From Gammaproteobacteria bacterium (GTDB taxonomy: Bacteria > Pseudomonadota > Gammaproteobacteria > Steroidobacterales > Woeseiaceae): DNA of 34,065 nucleotides. The notes beneath the pieces were generated by a model. That model worked only from the letters and a program-made list of their open reading frames with translations, did not search any database and was not told the origin of the DNA. Positions within the stretch are counted from its first letter, which is position 1. Each line of letters begins with the position of its first letter. The DNA is taken from positions 1-34,065 of the forward strand of contig JAOUNH010000007.1 in NCBI GenBank assembly GCA_029881055.1. Direction: 5' to 3'. Position numbers and translations under genes: made by a program. Positions 15,027 through 22,948 of the stretch are shown here, piece by piece.

Positions 15027-15811
15027 GGCACTTAGTGCATCGGGCTTTACTGGTATTTCTTGTTGCCGCAAGCGCCAGCACGTTCGCCGCGAGGACCACG
15101 ACAGCCGATCCGGACGCGGCGTGGAAGCATTACCTGGATAACGATACCGGTATCGCACCCGGTCTTCGCTTTCCTTATACAAGCTGCTTCAAGGCAGCGG
15201 CAGCAGCGCACGATCTGCCGGAAACCCTGTTGCTTGCGGTTGCACGCGGTGAAAGCGATTTTGAGGCGACGGCGCGCTCAAAAGCGAACGCACATGGCGT
15301 CATGCAGATCCTCTGGCCTACCACCGCAAACCATCTCGGCATTTATCGCCTGACTCAACTTTACGACCCGTGCACAAACATTGATGCTGGCGCGCGATAC
15401 CTGAAGGAACTGATCAGGCAGTTCGACGGTAACTTGCACCTCGCGCTTGCCGCCTATAACTACGGTCCCGATCGCATTTCAAAAGACACGGACAACATAC
15501 CCTCAGGGGCGCTCTGGTACAGCGACTACATTTACCGGCACCTGAACTACGTCCTCGGCGACAGGAAATCGACCCGTTCACCGAGTGAACGACTCTATTC
15601 CGAGCTTGGACGAACGGTGCTCGTCTCTTTTGCCGAGCCCTATCGCGCAGCGGCGTTTGTCGATGGCCTGGAGCAGCGCTCCCCGTCGCTGAAGCTGGAC
15701 TGGTTCCGCAAGGACGTCGGCAATTTTTCAGTCGTAGTCTCATACAATGATCGGGACGATTTTCGCAATACCGCTACGTTGCTTGCCAATGCGGGGTTTC
15801 CCCTCGACTGA
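15023..15811 (+). CDS. Exported SLT-family lytic transglycosylase with extra C-terminal domain
   Basis: This 262-residue protein has a signal peptide (residues 5-23) followed by an SLT lysozyme-like domain (about 50-180). The catalytic glutamate is Glu77 in ARGESDF. The family motifs HGVMQI (91-96) and AAYNYGPD (143-150) follow, as in MltC/Slt-type lytic transglycosylases that cleave peptidoglycan glycan strands with formation of 1,6-anhydromuropeptides. A further 65-residue domain (about 197-262) has the order helix AAFVDGLEQ, strand LDWFRK, strand FSVVVSYND, helix, and aligns by eye with the C-terminus of the preceding protein. The start overlaps the previous gene by 4 bases. This is the only clear enzyme in the 10101-15811 cluster and implies that the complex acts on the cell wall. 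Confidence 0.92.
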   Translation: MRHLVHRALLVFLVAASASTFAARTTTADPDAAWKHYLDNDTGIAPGLRFPYTSCFKAAAAAHDLPETLLLAVARGESDFEATARSKANAHGVMQILWPTTANHLGIYRLTQLYDPCTNIDAGARYLKELIRQFDGNLHLALAAYNYGPDRISKDTDNIPSGALWYSDYIYRHLNYVLGDRKSTRSPSERLYSELGRTVLVSFAEPYRAAAFVDGLEQRSPSLKLDWFRKDVGNFSVVVSYNDRDDFRNTATLLANAGFPLD

Positions 15812-15888
15812 GCGCCCCTGACAGCGCAACCCGATTCTGCCTGTGTCATGATTAGCGCCTGTACAGCACTTTGGCGCGCGAGCTTGTT

Positions 15889-17712
15889 ATGGCCAAATCA
15901 TCCGGCGAACAGCCACCATTTTCGGTACAGGCGGAACGCCGTGTGCTGGAAGCCATCGACGCCCGGCAGGTAGCTGATTTCTCGTCACTGCCCGCACCTG
16001 AACGGGTGCTTCGTGCTGAATTTCTGCAAGCGCTGATTTCCGGCTCGCATGCATCGCACGGAGAACTGTGCTGCCCTTTGCGCATACACGGCGCCGATAT
16101 CGTTGGAGCGTTGCGGCCACCGACTGGCGTCCGGCACGGCGACACGGCATTGCAGTTCCGCTCATGTAGTTTCGATGCACCGGTCGATCTTAGTGGTGCC
16201 GAGTTCCTGGTGTTGCGTTTCGTTGAGTGCACCTTGCCGGCTTTCATCGGGGCAAGCCTGCGTGTGCGGGCGGATCTCGATCTTTCAGGTTCGCAATTCT
16301 CCGGTGTCAGCGACTACGAATCAGAGTTAAGCCAGGTCGGCACCGGCTCAATCCATCTCAGCAATGCCCGAATTGGTGGCCGCCTGGTGCTCAGTTCTAC
16401 GCCGGGATCCCGCTTCACTGCCGCGGGCACGATCCGGCTAGACGGCGCGAAAGTCGACGGCGATGTCACGCTGGCGGGTGCCCTGATGGATGGTCGGGAC
16501 CAGGCTGCGCTGAGCGCCCGCTCAATGATCGTCGGCGGCAATGTCAGTCTACAACCCGCGGGTGGCTTTCGCTCCGAGGCGATCGGTGAAGTCGCGTTCG
16601 TAGCTGCACAGATTACCGGCGACCTCGTTTGCGACGGCGCCCGGCTGACCAACCCCCGCGGTCGCGCGTTGCACTGCGAGGACCTGAAAGTGGAAACCGT
16701 GACGCTGACATCCAGTGACGAGCCCCATCACCTGTTCGAGGCCAGCGGCAGAATCAATTTCCTCACGGCAATCATCGGCGGCAGTTTCTTCCTGACCAAC
16801 GCCCGCCTGGCGCCGGGCCCGGACTACAAGGGCCTGCTCACAACCGGCGGGCCGGTGATGGCAAACCTGCGGCAGACGCGCATTTCCAACGCGCTCGCAC
16901 TGCGAAATATTGGCGCGCTGCAATCCGGGGACGCAGCCCTGCACCGCATTCCGGAACCGGTCAGGGGATGGTTGCTGCTGACCGGCGCACAGGTGAACAC
17001 TATCCTCGACGAGGTCGCGACCGGCTGGCCTGCGCCCGGCTTTCTCGATCTCGATGGCACCACCTACTCTCGTATCCGCCACGTCGGCCGCGGTGACGTT
17101 GTCAAAGAGAGCATTGCCTGGCTGCGCAACCAGTTTCCGAACGGCCGGCCCAACGCGGGCAGCTTCCGGCCACAGCCTTACGAACAGTTGAGTCGTGTCC
17201 TGCGCCAGCATGGCCAGACGCGGGAGGCCGATGCGATCGCGGTTGAAAAGATCCGCATGCGACTCGCGGCACGCGTCGATAAACCCTGGAACCGCATCTT
17301 TCCGCGCCTGCTGATGCTGATCAGCCACCACGGTTATTCGACCAGTCGTGCCATCATGTCATTCCTGATATTCGTCCTGCTCGGTTCGCTGATGTACTCG
17401 TCGGCACTGTTTGTGTTTGGGCAATCCTTCGTGCCGGTCGAAAACGCGCCCGAAACGGCAACCTACGACTTCGCCTTCGGTCTGGCGACACTCACAACCG
17501 AGAATGGCTGCCCGGGGTTCGATCCCCTGCACTATGCGCTGGATGCCGCCATGCCCGTGATCGACCTCGGCCAGGACCTGCGTTGCCGCTTCATGCCGGT
17601 GGGTCCGCTACGCTGGTTGTGGTTGATGTTGAACAGTCTGTATGTCATCGCCGGCGCGGGCCTTGCCGCCGTTGTCGTCTTGACGCTGACCGGTGTATTG
17701 CGGCGCGACTAG
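15889..17712 (+). CDS. Beta-solenoid protein with C-terminal two-helix membrane module
   Basis: This 607-residue protein has a middle region (about residues 90-400) of irregular repeats of the type DLSGAxF, LSNARIGGRLVL, LDGAKVDGDVTL. This pattern is expected for a right-handed beta-solenoid of the pentapeptide-repeat or bactofilin type. A helical segment containing YEQLSRVLRQHGQTREADAIAVEK (taken near 430-455) follows. The C-terminus has two transmembrane helices (about 487-510 and 577-603) flanking a re-entrant-like segment ALDAAMPVIDLG. Homologous proteins are often labelled membrane-associated oxidoreductases without experimental support. The TM-loop-TM layout recalls two-helix ion-channel modules but lacks a TVGYG filter. 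I chose ATG 15889; a TTG at 15871 is in frame. It follows the envelope cluster after 77 bases with no terminator between, so it could be part of the same transcript. Confidence 0.85.
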   Translation: MAKSSGEQPPFSVQAERRVLEAIDARQVADFSSLPAPERVLRAEFLQALISGSHASHGELCCPLRIHGADIVGALRPPTGVRHGDTALQFRSCSFDAPVDLSGAEFLVLRFVECTLPAFIGASLRVRADLDLSGSQFSGVSDYESELSQVGTGSIHLSNARIGGRLVLSSTPGSRFTAAGTIRLDGAKVDGDVTLAGALMDGRDQAALSARSMIVGGNVSLQPAGGFRSEAIGEVAFVAAQITGDLVCDGARLTNPRGRALHCEDLKVETVTLTSSDEPHHLFEASGRINFLTAIIGGSFFLTNARLAPGPDYKGLLTTGGPVMANLRQTRISNALALRNIGALQSGDAALHRIPEPVRGWLLLTGAQVNTILDEVATGWPAPGFLDLDGTTYSRIRHVGRGDVVKESIAWLRNQFPNGRPNAGSFRPQPYEQLSRVLRQHGQTREADAIAVEKIRMRLAARVDKPWNRIFPRLLMLISHHGYSTSRAIMSFLIFVLLGSLMYSSALFVFGQSFVPVENAPETATYDFAFGLATLTTENGCPGFDPLHYALDAAMPVIDLGQDLRCRFMPVGPLRWLWLMLNSLYVIAGAGLAAVVVLTLTGVLRRD

Positions 17713-17747
17713 GAGATGAGCTATCGACGGAGCGTTCATCATCTCCT
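17711..17747. repeat. Hairpin between convergent genes
   Basis: A perfect 9-base inverted repeat, AGGAGATGA (17711-17719) and TCATCTCCT (17739-17747), lies at the end of the solenoid gene, between it and the convergent zincin gene. The loop is 19 bases and there is no U-run on either strand. It may stabilise transcript ends but is not a clear intrinsic terminator. Confidence 0.4.
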
Positions 17748-17770
17748 GATATCAACGATCCAGCCGAAGC

Positions 17771-18124
17771 CTAGCCCCAGCCGATGTCGTCGAGATGGTC
17801 GTCATCGATGCCGAAATAGTGGGCGATTTCGTGTATCAGCGTTTTCGCGATTTCTTCGCGCAGTGCAACGCTGGCCAGGCCAAGCTCGAGGTGCGGCTTT
17901 CGAAACACGTAAATGACGTCGGGCAGCTCCCCGGCGTTATCTGATTCGCGCTCGGTGAGCGGTACGCCGGTGTACAGGCCCAGCAAGCCCTCGCCTTCCG
18001 GATCGAGATCTTCATTGGCCACTTCTTCGACCAGCACGCTGACGTTATGCATGGCCTCGCGAACCCACTCTGGTAATGCTGCCAGGGTCTCGGCGATGAC
18101 GGCTTCGAATTCGGATTCGTTCAT
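17771..18124 (-). CDS. Small zincin-like metallopeptidase family protein
   Basis: This 117-residue cytoplasmic protein matches the short minimal-zincin family (Zincin_1/DUF1025). It has an N-terminal helix starting NESEFEAVIAE, a strand NVSVLVEEVA at 27-36, the family-typical LLGLYTGVPLTER at 47-59, a strand PDVIYVFRKP, and the zinc motif HEIAH at 98-102 followed by acidic DDDH (107-110). Family members are thought to be metallopeptidases, but I know of no defined substrate. I chose ATG 18124 because family members begin in this way; a GTG at 18160, overlapping the upstream stop, would add 12 residues. It is the last gene of the minus-strand RND operon and is convergent to the solenoid gene. 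Confidence 0.9.
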   Translation of the reverse strand: MNESEFEAVIAETLAALPEWVREAMHNVSVLVEEVANEDLDPEGEGLLGLYTGVPLTERESDNAGELPDVIYVFRKPHLELGLASVALREEIAKTLIHEIAHYFGIDDDHLDDIGWG

Positions 18125-18159
18125 GTGTTTTCGCAGGATCAGCCGGGTTCCGGACCCCA

Positions 18160-18369
18160 CTATTTCTGCAGGCTTACCACCGGGGCGAAGCCGCCGAAGA
18201 TCAGCCGCTTGCCGTCGAACGGCATCGGGTTCTTTTCCGGATCCATAGGCGGATCAAGCTTCGACGGATCGTTCATCATCTCCATCAGTTTGGCCATTCC
18301 GGCGTGCTCAATGAATCGTTGCTTGTTCGCGGTCGGCACGGCGATCACGAATCCATCGATATAGCTCAC
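18160..18369 (-). CDS. DUF1428 protein with large internal deletion
   Basis: This 69-residue ORF starts MSYIDGFVIAVPTANKQ, which is the typical N-terminus of DUF1428 (YbaA-like) proteins, and ends PMPFDGKRLIFGGFAPVV, which is their typical C-terminus. Family members are about 117 residues. The central part of some 45 residues, normally containing a conserved WGDDVP and a strand FSWIEWPSK, is missing, and the flanking pieces are joined in frame near residue 25. The fused ORF still has a normal start, 18 bases after the RND pump stop. The family forms a ferredoxin-like alpha/beta dimer, so the loss of the central strands would probably abolish the fold. It may be a decaying gene or, less likely, a shortened functional form. 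Confidence 0.75.
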   Translation of the reverse strand: MSYIDGFVIAVPTANKQRFIEHAGMAKLMEMMNDPSKLDPPMDPEKNPMPFDGKRLIFGGFAPVVSLQK

Positions 18370-18387
18370 AAGTGTTCTCCCTCAGTT

Positions 18388-21300
18388 TCAGTTGCTCGCC
18401 GTATCCGCAATTCCCCGCGCCTGTTGCAGCTCATCGGCAAGCCGCGAGGATTCCTCTGCGCGGGCGGCGGAGAAGCGCGCCAGCATGAGGTACAGCATGG
18501 GCGTCAGGTAAAGCGTGAACAACGCGGCGATACCGAGTCCGCCAAACACAACCCAGCCGATCGACGAACGCGCCTCGGCGCCCGCACCGTCGCTCAGAAT
18601 CAGCGGCAGCCCGCCGAGGATGGTCGAAATCATGGTCATCGCGACCGGCCGCAGCCGCACTGTTGCGCCGGTTTCGATGGCCTCGCGAATGCCGTAGCCG
18701 CGATCGCGCAGCTGGTCGGCAAATTCGACGAGCAGCACGCTGTTTTTCGCCATCAATCCGATCAGCAGCACGAGCCCGATCTGCGAATAGATATTGATCG
18801 ACGTGCCAGTCAGGAACAAAGCGTAGATTGCCGCAGCAACACCGAAAGGCACGATGAGTGTCACGACCACCGCGCTCGTGAATCCTTCGAACTGCGCCGC
18901 GAGCACGAGGAAGATGACGGCGAGCGCAATCGCATAAGTAAAAGCAACTTCACGCGAGGTTTCCTCGAGCGTCGCCGCCTCGCCGAGCAATATCATCGAC
19001 ACATTTGACGGCAACACTTCGTCAGCCAGCGCACGCAGATCGTCGACGGCCGTCTGCAACGGGAAATTCGGCGGCAACTGAATGCTGACCTCGATCGCAC
19101 GTCGTTGCGCATGGCGATCAAGTTGCGTCGCGACGCCCTGCTCGCTCAGTGTCACGACACTCGATAAGGGCACAAGCTGCCCGGAATTGGTGCTGACGTA
19201 CAGGTTGACGAGATCGGACGGATCGTTGATGTCGCCGCTCGATGATTCGAGAAGTATCGGCACAGCTTCGTCCTCGACATTCAGGTCGACGAGTTCGTCG
19301 CCGTCGATCATCGCGCGCAGCGTTGCCGCCAGGTTGTCGAGGTCGATGCCGAGATCGGACGCGCGACGCCGGTCGATATCAACGGACAACTGCGGCTGCG
19401 TCGGATCGTAGGAAATGCGCGGATCACTGAGATCAGGGAGCCGGTCTTCGATATTTGCGGCAAGAATTTTGGCGGCTTCGAAAATCGTGTAGTAGTCATT
19501 GCCGACCAGCGCCACTTCGAGTTCGCCGCCGGAACGATGCAGGTTCAGGCTGTTGCTGCCGGACACGGACACGCGCGCGCCCGGGATGCGCGACAGCGGC
19601 TCTTCAAGCGACGCGGCGATTTCCTGCTGACTGCGCTGGCGGTCGTCCCAGTCCACCAGCGGCACGGTCACGCGGCTCCGGTTTGGATCCCAGGTGCCCA
19701 CGATCGTAAACAGCGAACTTGCTTCACCACTGTCGACGAGCGGCTGCAGGATGTCCTCGATCTTTTGCGTTTGCCGGTTCATGTAGCCGATGCCGGTGCC
19801 GTCCGGGCCGGCGGCATCCACATTGACCACGCCACGGTCTTCGGGCGGGATTAACACGCGATCGAGTTGCTGGTAGAGCAAGGCGGCGCCGGCGGCGAAT
19901 ACCAGTGCGACCAGCAGCGGGATCCAGGGCCGATCAAGCATTTTCGACAGAGAGCTCGCATAGAAATTGCGAAGGCTGTTACCGAACTTCGCCGCTGCCC
20001 GGTTGAAACGACTGCCATCGCCCGCTGCCGGCAATCGCGATGCCGCCGCCGGAACCAGCGACAGCGACACGAAACTCGAGATGGCGACGGCAATCGCCAG
20101 CACCACGCCGAACTCGCGGAACAATCGCCCCGCGGTACTGGGCAGGAACGCGATCGGCACGAACACGGATATGAGCACCGCGGTTGTTGTAACGACTGCG
20201 AAAAAAACCTGGCGCGTTCCGAGCACGGCCGCCGCGCGAGCGCCGAGTCCCTGCGCGCGACGTCGCTGGATGTTTTCGAGCACAACGATGGCGTCGTCGA
20301 CAACGAGGCCGGTCGCCAGCACCAGTGCGAGCAAGGTCAGGATGTTAATCGAGAATCCCGCCAGCCAGATGGCAGCCACGGTACCGATGAGTGCCACCGG
20401 TATGGCAATACTCGGCACCAGTGTTGCCCGCAGTGATCCCATGAACAACCAGATCGTTGCGATGACAATGGCAATGGTGATCGACAGCGTGATCAATACT
20501 TCGGTAATTGAACTGCGGACGAATATGGCCTGGTCGTCGGTGATCGTGAGTTCGAGGTTGTTGACGCGCGCGTTGATGCGGTCGACGACTGCATGCACTC
20601 CGTCCGAGATTCGCACTGTATTTGCTTTTGCCTGGCGAATGACGCCGAGCCCGATCACGGACTGCCCGTTGAGCCGCGTATAGGCCTCTGCGTCTTCCGG
20701 CCCGAAGTAGACGTTGGCGATGTCGCCAATGCGTATCGAGTCCCGGATGATGATGTCGGCAATCTGCGCTGCGGAAACCACTGAAGCATCAGCACGCACG
20801 ATCAGTTCCTGGTCTTCGGAGCGGAAGCTGCCGGCCGGTACGTCGAACGGCACCAGGCGCAACGTCGTTGCAACGTCGGTTACCGAAAGTCCGTAGCTGG
20901 TCAGGCGCAGCGGGTCGACAACAACCCGCAGCATGCGCTTGCGGTTGCCAAAAGGGCGCACGTCGGCGACGCCGTCGATCGAGATCAGCTCCGGAATAAT
21001 GTCCTTTTCGACGATACGCGTCAGTTCTTCTTCTATAAGGACGTCGCTTCTTACCGCGATGTTGACGATTGCTTCGGAGTCGTTATCCGCCTTGACGACG
21101 ATGACTTGCTCAAGGCGGTCGGGCAGTTCTCGAGCAATGCGGTTGACTGCTTCGCGCACGTCAGATGCCGCACTGTCGAGGTTCACATCCGGCCGGAACT
21201 CGATGCGCATGCGTCCCGCGTTTTCCTCGGAGGAGGAGCGGATGTTCTGGATACCCGAGACACGTGCTACTGCGCCTTCAATGACGCTGATAACTTCCGC

Positions 21301-21537
21301 GTCCATAGTTTCAGGCGACGCACCCGGATACTCGGCGCGCACACTGACGATCGGCCGGTCGACGTCCGGCAATTCGCGGGTCTCGACGGCGAGGATAGCC
21401 GCAATACCGGCCAGCAGGATTAACAGGTTGAGTACCAGCACCAGTACCGGCCGGCGTATGCTGAGGCTCGGCAGGTCGTTGATGTCAACGCCCGGCACGG
21501 CGTTGGGACTTTCGTCTATGTCCTTGCGGCGAGTCAT
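18388..21537 (-). CDS. RND efflux pump inner-membrane transporter (HAE-1/AcrB-like)
   Basis: This 1049-residue protein is full length for the AcrB/MexB type. It has a cytoplasmic N-tail, helix 1 around residues 28-48, a large periplasmic porter loop, a central membrane block with the proton-relay pair DD in GLVVDDAIVVLENIQ, a second periplasmic loop, and a final membrane block with the relay lysine in GLMAKNSVLLVEFADQ. The second periplasmic half contains a GEAATLEE near the C-terminal block. It exports hydrophobic compounds using the proton gradient, together with the adaptor encoded upstream; no outer-membrane channel gene is present in this window. The frame is open 54 codons further upstream but that part overlaps the adaptor gene. 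ATG 21537 lies 10 bases after the adaptor stop with GAGG and AAGG in front. No TetR-type regulator is seen nearby. Confidence 0.96.
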   Translation of the reverse strand: MTRRKDIDESPNAVPGVDINDLPSLSIRRPVLVLVLNLLILLAGIAAILAVETRELPDVDRPIVSVRAEYPGASPETMDAEVISVIEGAVARVSGIQNIRSSSEENAGRMRIEFRPDVNLDSAASDVREAVNRIARELPDRLEQVIVVKADNDSEAIVNIAVRSDVLIEEELTRIVEKDIIPELISIDGVADVRPFGNRKRMLRVVVDPLRLTSYGLSVTDVATTLRLVPFDVPAGSFRSEDQELIVRADASVVSAAQIADIIIRDSIRIGDIANVYFGPEDAEAYTRLNGQSVIGLGVIRQAKANTVRISDGVHAVVDRINARVNNLELTITDDQAIFVRSSITEVLITLSITIAIVIATIWLFMGSLRATLVPSIAIPVALIGTVAAIWLAGFSINILTLLALVLATGLVVDDAIVVLENIQRRRAQGLGARAAAVLGTRQVFFAVVTTTAVLISVFVPIAFLPSTAGRLFREFGVVLAIAVAISSFVSLSLVPAAASRLPAAGDGSRFNRAAAKFGNSLRNFYASSLSKMLDRPWIPLLVALVFAAGAALLYQQLDRVLIPPEDRGVVNVDAAGPDGTGIGYMNRQTQKIEDILQPLVDSGEASSLFTIVGTWDPNRSRVTVPLVDWDDRQRSQQEIAASLEEPLSRIPGARVSVSGSNSLNLHRSGGELEVALVGNDYYTIFEAAKILAANIEDRLPDLSDPRISYDPTQPQLSVDIDRRRASDLGIDLDNLAATLRAMIDGDELVDLNVEDEAVPILLESSSGDINDPSDLVNLYVSTNSGQLVPLSSVVTLSEQGVATQLDRHAQRRAIEVSIQLPPNFPLQTAVDDLRALADEVLPSNVSMILLGEAATLEETSREVAFTYAIALAVIFLVLAAQFEGFTSAVVVTLIVPFGVAAAIYALFLTGTSINIYSQIGLVLLIGLMAKNSVLLVEFADQLRDRGYGIREAIETGATVRLRPVAMTMISTILGGLPLILSDGAGAEARSSIGWVVFGGLGIAALFTLYLTPMLYLMLARFSAARAEESSRLADELQQARGIADTASN

Positions 21538-21547
21538 CCTTGTCGCC

Positions 21548-22615
21548 TCAGTCGCTGTGCGGCTCGTCGGCCAGCGACGGCGGCTCGTAATCGACTTCGA
21601 GCCCGTCGCGCAATCGCTGGATCCCTTCGACAACGACGAGTTCTCCCGCCTCAAGCGGCGCATCAACAAGCACGACGCCCTGCTGTCGCTGGACGACATT
21701 GACGGGCACGCGGTGCGCCCGCTTGTCGACGACGGCCCAGATGTAGGCGCCGTCCGCGCCCCACTGAACAGCGGTTTCGGTGATGACGGGATAGGCTGTT
21801 CCTTCGAGATTCATCGACACACGGAAACTCATGCCGGGTCGCAGCTCGTCGGTTTTGTTGTCGACACTGGCGCGTGCTTCGAACGTGCGTGTCGCCGGAT
21901 CGATGCGACTGCCGATGTCGACCACACGCCCGATCGCTGTCGAGCCACGACTGTTCCAGGTCGAAACGCTGACATCGTCGCCCACGGCCACTTCGCCGAC
22001 CAGCGCTTCCGGGACGTTGAAACTGACGAGCAGCGAGTCGCGATTGTCGAGCGTCGTGATGACGGTATCCGGATTGATCCGGTCGCCGCGATCGACGTCG
22101 GTAATGCCGACATAGCCGTCGAACGGCGCTTCTATCGTGCGGTATTCGAGCGCCACGCGGGCGCGCTCGACCTGAATGCGCGCGGCTTCAACCGCGGTTC
22201 TGGCGGCGTCCGTCTCCGTCGGCAGCACGGCGCCGCTGCTACCCGTTCGCTGGTAGCGGTCGTATAGCCGCTCGGCATCCTCCAGCTGAATTTCGGCGAG
22301 AGACAGCGCAAGTTCCTCGTCGCGACGCTCGAGTTCGACCAGCACATCGCCTGCAGACACTTGCTGGCCGGGCTGGAAATTGACCGCAATAACTTCGCCT
22401 GACGTTGCAGGGTGCAATTCGATGGACTGCAGTGCGCGCGAGGTCCCGACGGCTTCCAGCCGCGTGCTGGCGCGATCGAACTGCAGGGGAGCCACGACAA
22501 CCGGCACGGTCCGGTCGACCGCGCGCTGCGTTTGCCGCGTGTCGTCGCCGCAGGCCTGCAACATCAAAAATGCGGCAGCCAGCATCGAAACATCAAAGAA
22601 TGACCGATTTTTCAT
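21548..22615 (-). CDS. RND periplasmic adaptor (membrane fusion protein), lipoprotein
   Basis: This 355-residue protein has a lipoprotein signal ending L-Q-A-C (near residue 22), as in AcrA/MexA. After it come a beta-barrel/lipoyl half (SGEVIAVNFQPGQQVSAGDVL), a helical hairpin (about residues 85-145) with ELALSLAEIQLEDAERLYDR, the second lipoyl half (IEAPFDGYVGITDVDRGD), a beta-barrel domain and a membrane-proximal domain. It links the RND pump to an outer-membrane channel. I chose ATG 22615, preceded by AGGG at suitable spacing. An ATG at 22636 would add seven residues before the signal peptide and is less likely. The helical hairpin is short, typical of the compact adaptors found in environmental Proteobacteria. 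Confidence 0.93.
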   Translation of the reverse strand: MKNRSFFDVSMLAAAFLMLQACGDDTRQTQRAVDRTVPVVVAPLQFDRASTRLEAVGTSRALQSIELHPATSGEVIAVNFQPGQQVSAGDVLVELERRDEELALSLAEIQLEDAERLYDRYQRTGSSGAVLPTETDAARTAVEAARIQVERARVALEYRTIEAPFDGYVGITDVDRGDRINPDTVITTLDNRDSLLVSFNVPEALVGEVAVGDDVSVSTWNSRGSTAIGRVVDIGSRIDPATRTFEARASVDNKTDELRPGMSFRVSMNLEGTAYPVITETAVQWGADGAYIWAVVDKRAHRVPVNVVQRQQGVVLVDAPLEAGELVVVEGIQRLRDGLEVDYEPPSLADEPHSD

Positions 22616-22726
22616 ATATCCCTGGTAACCGGCCATATTCAGGTTCGGACGCCGGAATCCGCTCGCAGACAGTCTTTATTACAGCTATCGTGCAGTGAAT
22701 ACTCACAGTTTAATGGAATTGGTCCG

Positions 22727-22756
22727 GCCGTTCTGTAACAAACTGTCACGAACGGC
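22727..22756. promoter_or_regulatory. Operator-like repeat in the RND/TPR divergent region
   Basis: The 237-base gap between the divergent adaptor gene and the TPR transcript contains a perfect 7-base inverted repeat (GCCGTTC at 22727-22733, GAACGGC at 22750-22756). Inside and at its edge lies an imperfect direct repeat, CTGTAAC at 22733-22739 and CTGTCAC at 22743-22749, spaced exactly 10 bases. This combination looks like a transcription-factor site, possibly controlling the efflux operon, but no cognate regulator is encoded nearby. No other gene is seen in the gap. Confidence 0.4.
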
Positions 22757-22842
22757 GGTGCCACGAATGGCTGGCCCGAGCTGAGAACGCCCTGGGCAGA
22801 TAGCCCGTACCAGCCTCGTGTTATTGTATCCAACCTGTTCTC

Positions 22843-22848
22843 AGGAGG
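22843..22848 (+). promoter_or_regulatory. Consensus Shine-Dalgarno before two competing ATGs
   Basis: AGGAGG precedes ATG 22853 by 4 bases and ATG 22858 by 9 bases, in different frames. The first opens a 31-codon ORF and the second a 29-codon N-terminal extension of the TPR protein. Spacing favours 22858; codon use favours 22853. Confidence 0.6.
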
Positions 22849-22852
22849 ACCG

Positions 22853-22948
22853 ATGACATGGCCGGAAAAATCGCTACATTCGTCGAAAGCCGCCGCGGTT
22901 CGGGACCTCGTGGCGGCGTACGTCGCCGACAAGCAGGCAAAGCCATGA
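22853..22948 (+). CDS. Possible 31-residue leader peptide coupled to the TPR gene
   Basis: An ORF starting MTWPEKSL and ending VADKQAKP has its TGA overlapping the ATG at 22945 in the classic ATGA coupling arrangement. It shares an AGGAGG with the alternative start at 22858. By hand count about 70 percent of its third codon positions are G or C, compared with about 46 percent for the competing frame, which is also unusually rich in Arg and Gly. This favours translation of the small ORF. No known family is recognised. It could be a real small cytoplasmic protein or a translational leader. Confidence 0.4.
   Translation: MTWPEKSLHSSKAAAVRDLVAAYVADKQAKP

Noticed and set aside
10101-15811. Zorya-type phage defence system
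   Set aside because: A MotA/MotB-like pair is present, but the other Zorya genes (zorC, zorD or zorE nucleases/helicases) are absent and the neighbours act on the envelope.
16549-17331. 260-codon minus-strand ORF inside the solenoid gene
   Set aside because: No domain or start signal is visible; the plus-strand repeats and transmembrane helices explain the region.
20933-22267. 444-codon plus-strand ORF opposite the RND pump and adaptor genes
   Set aside because: It spans two strongly supported genes on the other strand; Ser/Arg/Thr-rich composition shows it is an antisense shadow.
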